Source of the DNA: Gammaproteobacteria bacterium
GTDB lineage: Bacteria; Pseudomonadota; Gammaproteobacteria; Nitrosococcales; Methylophagaceae
DNA: 10,257 nt
Reading direction: 5' to 3'
Assembly: GCA_003645385.1 (NCBI GenBank)
Contig: QNEY01000039.1
Span: forward strand, 1 to 10,257
The position numbers and the translations under genes are program-made. Shown piece by piece: positions 8,970-10,257 of the stretch (position 1 is its first letter; each line of letters opens with the position of its first letter). A model generated the notes under the pieces. It was not told where the DNA came from. It saw nothing but the letters and a program-made list of their open reading frames with translations, and ran no database searches.

Positions 8970-9316
8970 TCCAGCGCTCCCTTTTTCCACTCATAGATAA
9001 AGCCAACTACTAATATACCCAAGAAGAGAAACATGGCTAACAAGCCAAACACACCTATTTCATCAAGCACTATTGCCCAAGGAAATAAAAAGGCAATTTC
9101 CAAATCGAAAATAATAAACAGGATAGCAACAAGGTAGTAACGCACATCGAACTTCATATGTGCATCTTCAAATGGCTCAAAGCCACACTCATAAACAGAA
9201 CGCTTTTCGTCATCAGGACGGCGAGGTCCAAGAATAAAACCCGCCAGCATTGGCATCACACCAAAGCCAATACCAATAATCACAAACAGCAGAATTGGGA
9301 GATAATTCTCCAGCAT
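8960..9316 (-). CDS. nuoA: NADH-quinone oxidoreductase subunit A
   Basis: First gene of the operon, a 118-residue membrane subunit (ND3 homologue) next to NuoH and the quinone cavity. It has three hydrophobic helices (about residues 5-29, 59-81 and 87-109). The loop after helix 1 holds KRSVYECGFEPF (38-49), where Cys44 corresponds to the switch cysteine of the mitochondrial active/deactive transition. Helix 2 carries FDLEIAFLFPW (70-80) with the conserved Asp71 and Glu73. The C-terminus EWKKGALEW is typical. The length is the usual short form (E. coli has 147). The region before the ATG reads AATAACCTTTT, without a clear ribosome binding site. Confidence 0.97.
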   Translation of the reverse strand: MLENYLPILLFVIIGIGFGVMPMLAGFILGPRRPDDEKRSVYECGFEPFEDAHMKFDVRYYLVAILFIIFDLEIAFLFPWAIVLDEIGVFGLLAMFLFLGILVVGFIYEWKKGALEWE

Positions 9317-9408
9317 AAAAGGTTATTCTTTTCAGTTATCGATAAATTTCAGCAGCATTTTTCAGCTTATCTATGCCCCATCAATTATCTAGTAAATAAA
9401 ATAATCGG

Positions 9409-9436
9409 ATAATCCCTAAATGTTACACAGTATCAA
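9409..9436 (-). promoter_or_regulatory. Candidate sigma70 promoter of the nuo operon
   Basis: On the minus strand TTGATA (9431-9436, five of six consensus bases) is followed after 16 bases by GATTAT (9409-9414, four of six). Transcription would begin near 9402, giving a leader of about 85 bases before nuoA. This is the best pair I found in the region between nuoA and the terminator; the -10 is imperfect, and an isolated GATAAT-like hexamer at 9384-9389 lacks a good -35. Confidence 0.4.
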
Positions 9437-9477
9437 GCCTAAAGAGAAGATGTATTTGATATTTTGATCCATTTTTC

Positions 9478-9491
9478 TTGATGCAGATCAC
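9478..9491. promoter_or_regulatory. FNR-like binding site upstream of nuo
   Basis: The sequence TTGAT-GCAG-ATCAC matches the FNR/Anr consensus TTGAT-N4-ATCAA at nine of ten specified bases. Its centre lies about 82 bases upstream of the predicted start site, a spacing at which CRP/FNR-family class I activation is possible; the position could also serve repression. Two further TTGAT half-sites lie nearby (9456 and 9464). FNR control of nuo is known in E. coli, so a link to oxygen supply is reasonable but inferred. Confidence 0.35.
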
Positions 9492-9546
9492 CTACGCACA
9501 TTTTTCTTCTTCTACAGCCATAGATCAAAAAAATTAATGATGTCCA

Positions 9547-9598
9547 ATATAAAAAAGCCCGTATAACTCAGATGTGAATTATACGGGCTTTTTTATAT
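9547..9598. terminator. Bidirectional intrinsic terminator with perfect 20-nt arms
   Basis: The arms at 9547-9566 and 9579-9598 are exact reverse complements with a 12-base loop (9567-9578). The GC-rich core GCCCGTATAA is flanked by six A on one side and six T on the other, so it can end transcripts in both directions. It lies 5 bases past the CCA end of the tRNA fragment at 9604-9624, so it is probably the original terminator of that tRNA transcript. It also shields the nuo promoter from readthrough from the right. Confidence 0.9.
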
Positions 9599-9603
9599 AT
9601 CTT

Positions 9604-9624
9604 TGGTGCCGACGGGCGGAGTCG
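9604..9624 (-). other. tRNA 3'-end fragment, probable integration (att) site
   Basis: Read on the minus strand these 21 bases fit tRNA positions 56-76: the end of the T-loop (CGACT), the 3' strand of the T-stem (CCGCC), the 3' strand of the acceptor stem (CGTCGGC), discriminator A and CCA. The terminator follows directly. Upstream of position 56 the invariant TT of the T-loop is missing and nothing resembles an anticodon or D-arm. Tyrosine-recombinase elements commonly use this part of tRNA genes as attB and leave such a copy at one end. A73 and the known proteobacterial order secG, tRNA-Leu, nuoA suggest tRNA-Leu; Thr is another possibility. Confidence 0.6.
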
Positions 9625-9656
9625 CCACCAACTCATTTCTAAGCATATAAATAGTC

Positions 9657-9671
9657 ATAACAGACTGTTAT
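9657..9671. repeat. Spaced palindrome ATAACAG-A-CTGTTAT
   Basis: This is a perfect inverted repeat of seven bases around a single central A, located 33 bp inside the tRNA fragment. It is too short and too tightly centred to be a transcription terminator. A dimeric DNA-binding protein site is possible; no partner is identified. Confidence 0.35.
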
Positions 9672-9714
9672 TAAAATAGTTATTACATTCGACGGAATAA
9701 CCTTACATAAAGTG

Positions 9715-9734
9715 TGTGGTCCATTTGTGGTCCA
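9715..9734 (+). repeat. Tandem 9-mer TGTGGTCCA spaced 11 bp
   Basis: TGTGGTCCA occurs at 9715-9723 and again at 9726-9734, with starts 11 bp apart, about one helical turn. The second copy extends to the hyphenated palindrome GTGG-T-CCAC (9727-9735). The pair lies about 90 bp inside the tRNA fragment. Spacing and position fit arm-type binding sites for a tyrosine recombinase or excisionase, but this is inference. Confidence 0.45.
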
Positions 9735-9774
9735 CTTTTATACAAGCTCAGTATATCTGACTTTTTAAAAGTCT

Positions 9775-10194
9775 TTATATTGGCCCTAGCTCTTCTACCA
9801 AACTCACCAACTCTTTTGTAATCGAGATTAGTTCAGAGAGCAATTGAGGACTAATTTCTAAGTGCCCCTCATATTCAGCCAGATTACGTTGATTATGGCA
9901 TTTATCAAGTACTCTCCATTTAGCATTATCTAAATTGACCGTATGCTGTAAGCACTGAAACACTAAATAACGGTTATCTGAACGATAGCCATGCCAACGC
10001 ATAGCAGCTAAGGATAATGCATGAGCAGCACCATAAGCTAAAGAAAACCGTCCTTCTTCGGATAGTCCTTCAACTTGGGCATCTTGCAGGCGTCGCTTTG
10101 CTGAGCTCACCATACCATCGAACTCGTTCTGATCTGGTGGTTCTATCTTGAGCTTCTGGATCTTTACTAAGTTATCTAACTGTGGCAATGTCAT
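9775..10194 (-). CDS. HEPN-like small protein, probable toxin component of a HEPN/MNT pair
   Basis: A soluble, largely helical protein of 139 residues. The central helix AYGAAHALSLAAMRWHGYR (about residues 53-71) and the later KCHNQRNLAEYEG (about 98-110) resemble HEPN families such as the SAV_6107-like group, in which RN with a following Tyr takes the place of the usual R-x4-6-H nuclease motif. HEPN proteins are often RNases held in check by a MNT nucleotidyltransferase. I chose the ATG at 10194 because AGGA lies seven bases upstream; the in-frame ATG at 10200 has AGGA only one base away. The start is inside the end of the upstream gene, so the two are probably co-translated. Nuclease activity is not shown by the sequence. 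Confidence 0.65.
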   Translation of the reverse strand: MTLPQLDNLVKIQKLKIEPPDQNEFDGMVSSAKRRLQDAQVEGLSEEGRFSLAYGAAHALSLAAMRWHGYRSDNRYLVFQCLQHTVNLDNAKWRVLDKCHNQRNLAEYEGHLEISPQLLSELISITKELVSLVEELGPI

Positions 10195-10257
10195 TATCAT
10201 TTCCTTTGAGCCACAGTTTAGGTTGCGCTATCACTCTCGTCAAAAAAGAATTGTCCT
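10172..10257 (-). CDS. C-terminal tail of a probable MNT-type nucleotidyltransferase (partial)
   Basis: An open frame enters from the right edge and ends with TAA at 10172-10174, giving 27 residues. They include FLTRVIAQPKLWLKGNDND, which resembles the conserved C-terminus of HTH-nucleotidyltransferase (MNT) proteins, where a hydrophobic FL.RVL..PK..L.G.(D/E)D segment follows the catalytic domain. The catalytic GS-x-D-x-D part would be off the window, so the identification rests on this short tail and on the HEPN-like gene that starts 23 bp before its stop. In known HEPN/MNT pairs the MNT protein is the antitoxin and can AMPylate the HEPN partner. Confidence 0.55.
   Translation of the reverse strand, partial: DNSFLTRVIAQPKLWLKGNDNDIATVR

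Larger units (their letters stand above)
9317..9774. other. Intergenic region between nuoA and the HEPN-like gene
   Basis: This stretch of 458 bases has no credible coding sequence on either strand. From nuoA outwards it contains a predicted 5' leader of about 85 bases, a candidate sigma70 promoter, an FNR-like box, a strong terminator, a tRNA 3'-end fragment, a 15-nt spaced palindrome (9657-9671), two tandem copies of TGTGGTCCA, and a palindromic GACTTTT-T-AAAAGTC (9759-9773) directly after the stop of the HEPN-like gene. The part between 9499 and 9546 is AT-rich and nothing more is recognised there. Confidence 0.8.
9625..10257. mobile_element. Left end of a probable tRNA-integrated genomic island
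   Basis: Everything right of the tRNA fragment is unrelated to Complex I and to the secG/tRNA-Leu neighbourhood often seen upstream of nuoA. It carries possible recombinase arm sites and a HEPN/MNT-like gene pair, a typical island cargo. No integrase, transposase or other mobility gene is visible, and the other end is outside the window. The call rests on the tRNA fragment and gene content only. Confidence 0.4.

Noticed and set aside
8970..8990. Seven-residue extension of NuoB from a GTG codon
   Set aside because: The GTG would lie well inside nuoA, while the ATG at 8969 has GGGAG at ideal spacing and the usual MGIEG start.
9158..9412. Open frame of 84 codons on the plus strand overlapping the nuoA start and promoter
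   Set aside because: It is antisense to nuoA, shows no known motif and crosses the regulatory region; chance in AT-rich DNA is sufficient.
9604..9680. A complete tRNA gene on the minus strand
   Set aside because: Only the 3' 21 bases fit; there is no anticodon arm, D-arm or matching 5' acceptor strand upstream, and the T-loop TT is missing.
9759..9773. Palindrome GACTTTT-T-AAAAGTC after the HEPN-like gene as a terminator
   Set aside because: The stem has only three G:C pairs at its base and no room for a loop within the A/T centre, so a stable hairpin is unlikely.

Overview
The window holds eleven consecutive genes of the proton-pumping NADH:quinone oxidoreductase (respiratory Complex I, NDH-1) operon, all on the minus strand. 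Transcription runs right to left: nuoA (8960-9316), nuoB, nuoC, nuoD, nuoE, nuoF, nuoG, nuoH, nuoI, nuoJ, then nuoK, which is cut by the left edge. nuoL, nuoM and nuoN should lie beyond position 1. nuoC and nuoD are separate genes, unlike the nuoCD fusion of enterics. The subunit sequences look proteobacterial, and the fairly AT-rich DNA plus the probable tRNA-Leu remnant upstream suggest a gammaproteobacterium outside the enteric and Pseudomonas lines. I cannot name the genus.

The operon is very compact. The junctions are ATGA overlaps (nuoD/E, G/H, H/I, J/K), TAATG overlaps (nuoC/D, E/F, I/J), a 10-bp overlap (nuoA/B) and gaps of 5 and 18 bp (nuoB/C, nuoF/G). This implies one transcript and translational coupling. 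The products make the NADH-oxidising arm (NuoEFG), the quinone-reducing connecting arm (NuoBCDI) and membrane-arm subunits (NuoAHJK). The FMN-site and Fe-S ligand motifs visible are intact, except that NuoG lacks the extra off-pathway cluster N7, which many lineages lack.

The intergenic stretch 9317-9774 is the informative non-coding part. Going upstream from nuoA it holds a plausible sigma70 promoter (9409-9436), a near-consensus FNR-type box (9478-9491), a terminator with two perfect 20-nt arms (9547-9598), and a 21-nt sequence (9604-9624) that reads like the last 21 bases of a minus-strand tRNA, from T-loop position 56 to CCA. No tRNA body precedes that fragment. The simplest reading is a displaced tRNA 3' end, that is, an attachment site left by integration of a genomic island into a tRNA gene (probably tRNA-Leu) that originally stood upstream of nuoA.

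The DNA to the right (9625-10257) would then be the left end of that island. It carries a spaced palindrome, two tandem 9-mers spaced 11 bp apart (possible recombinase arm sites), and the end of a two-gene unit. That unit is the C-terminal tail of what looks like a MNT-type nucleotidyltransferase, overlapping by 23 bp the start of a small HEPN-like protein (9775-10194). This resembles a HEPN/MNT toxin-antitoxin pair, the kind of cargo expected at an island edge.
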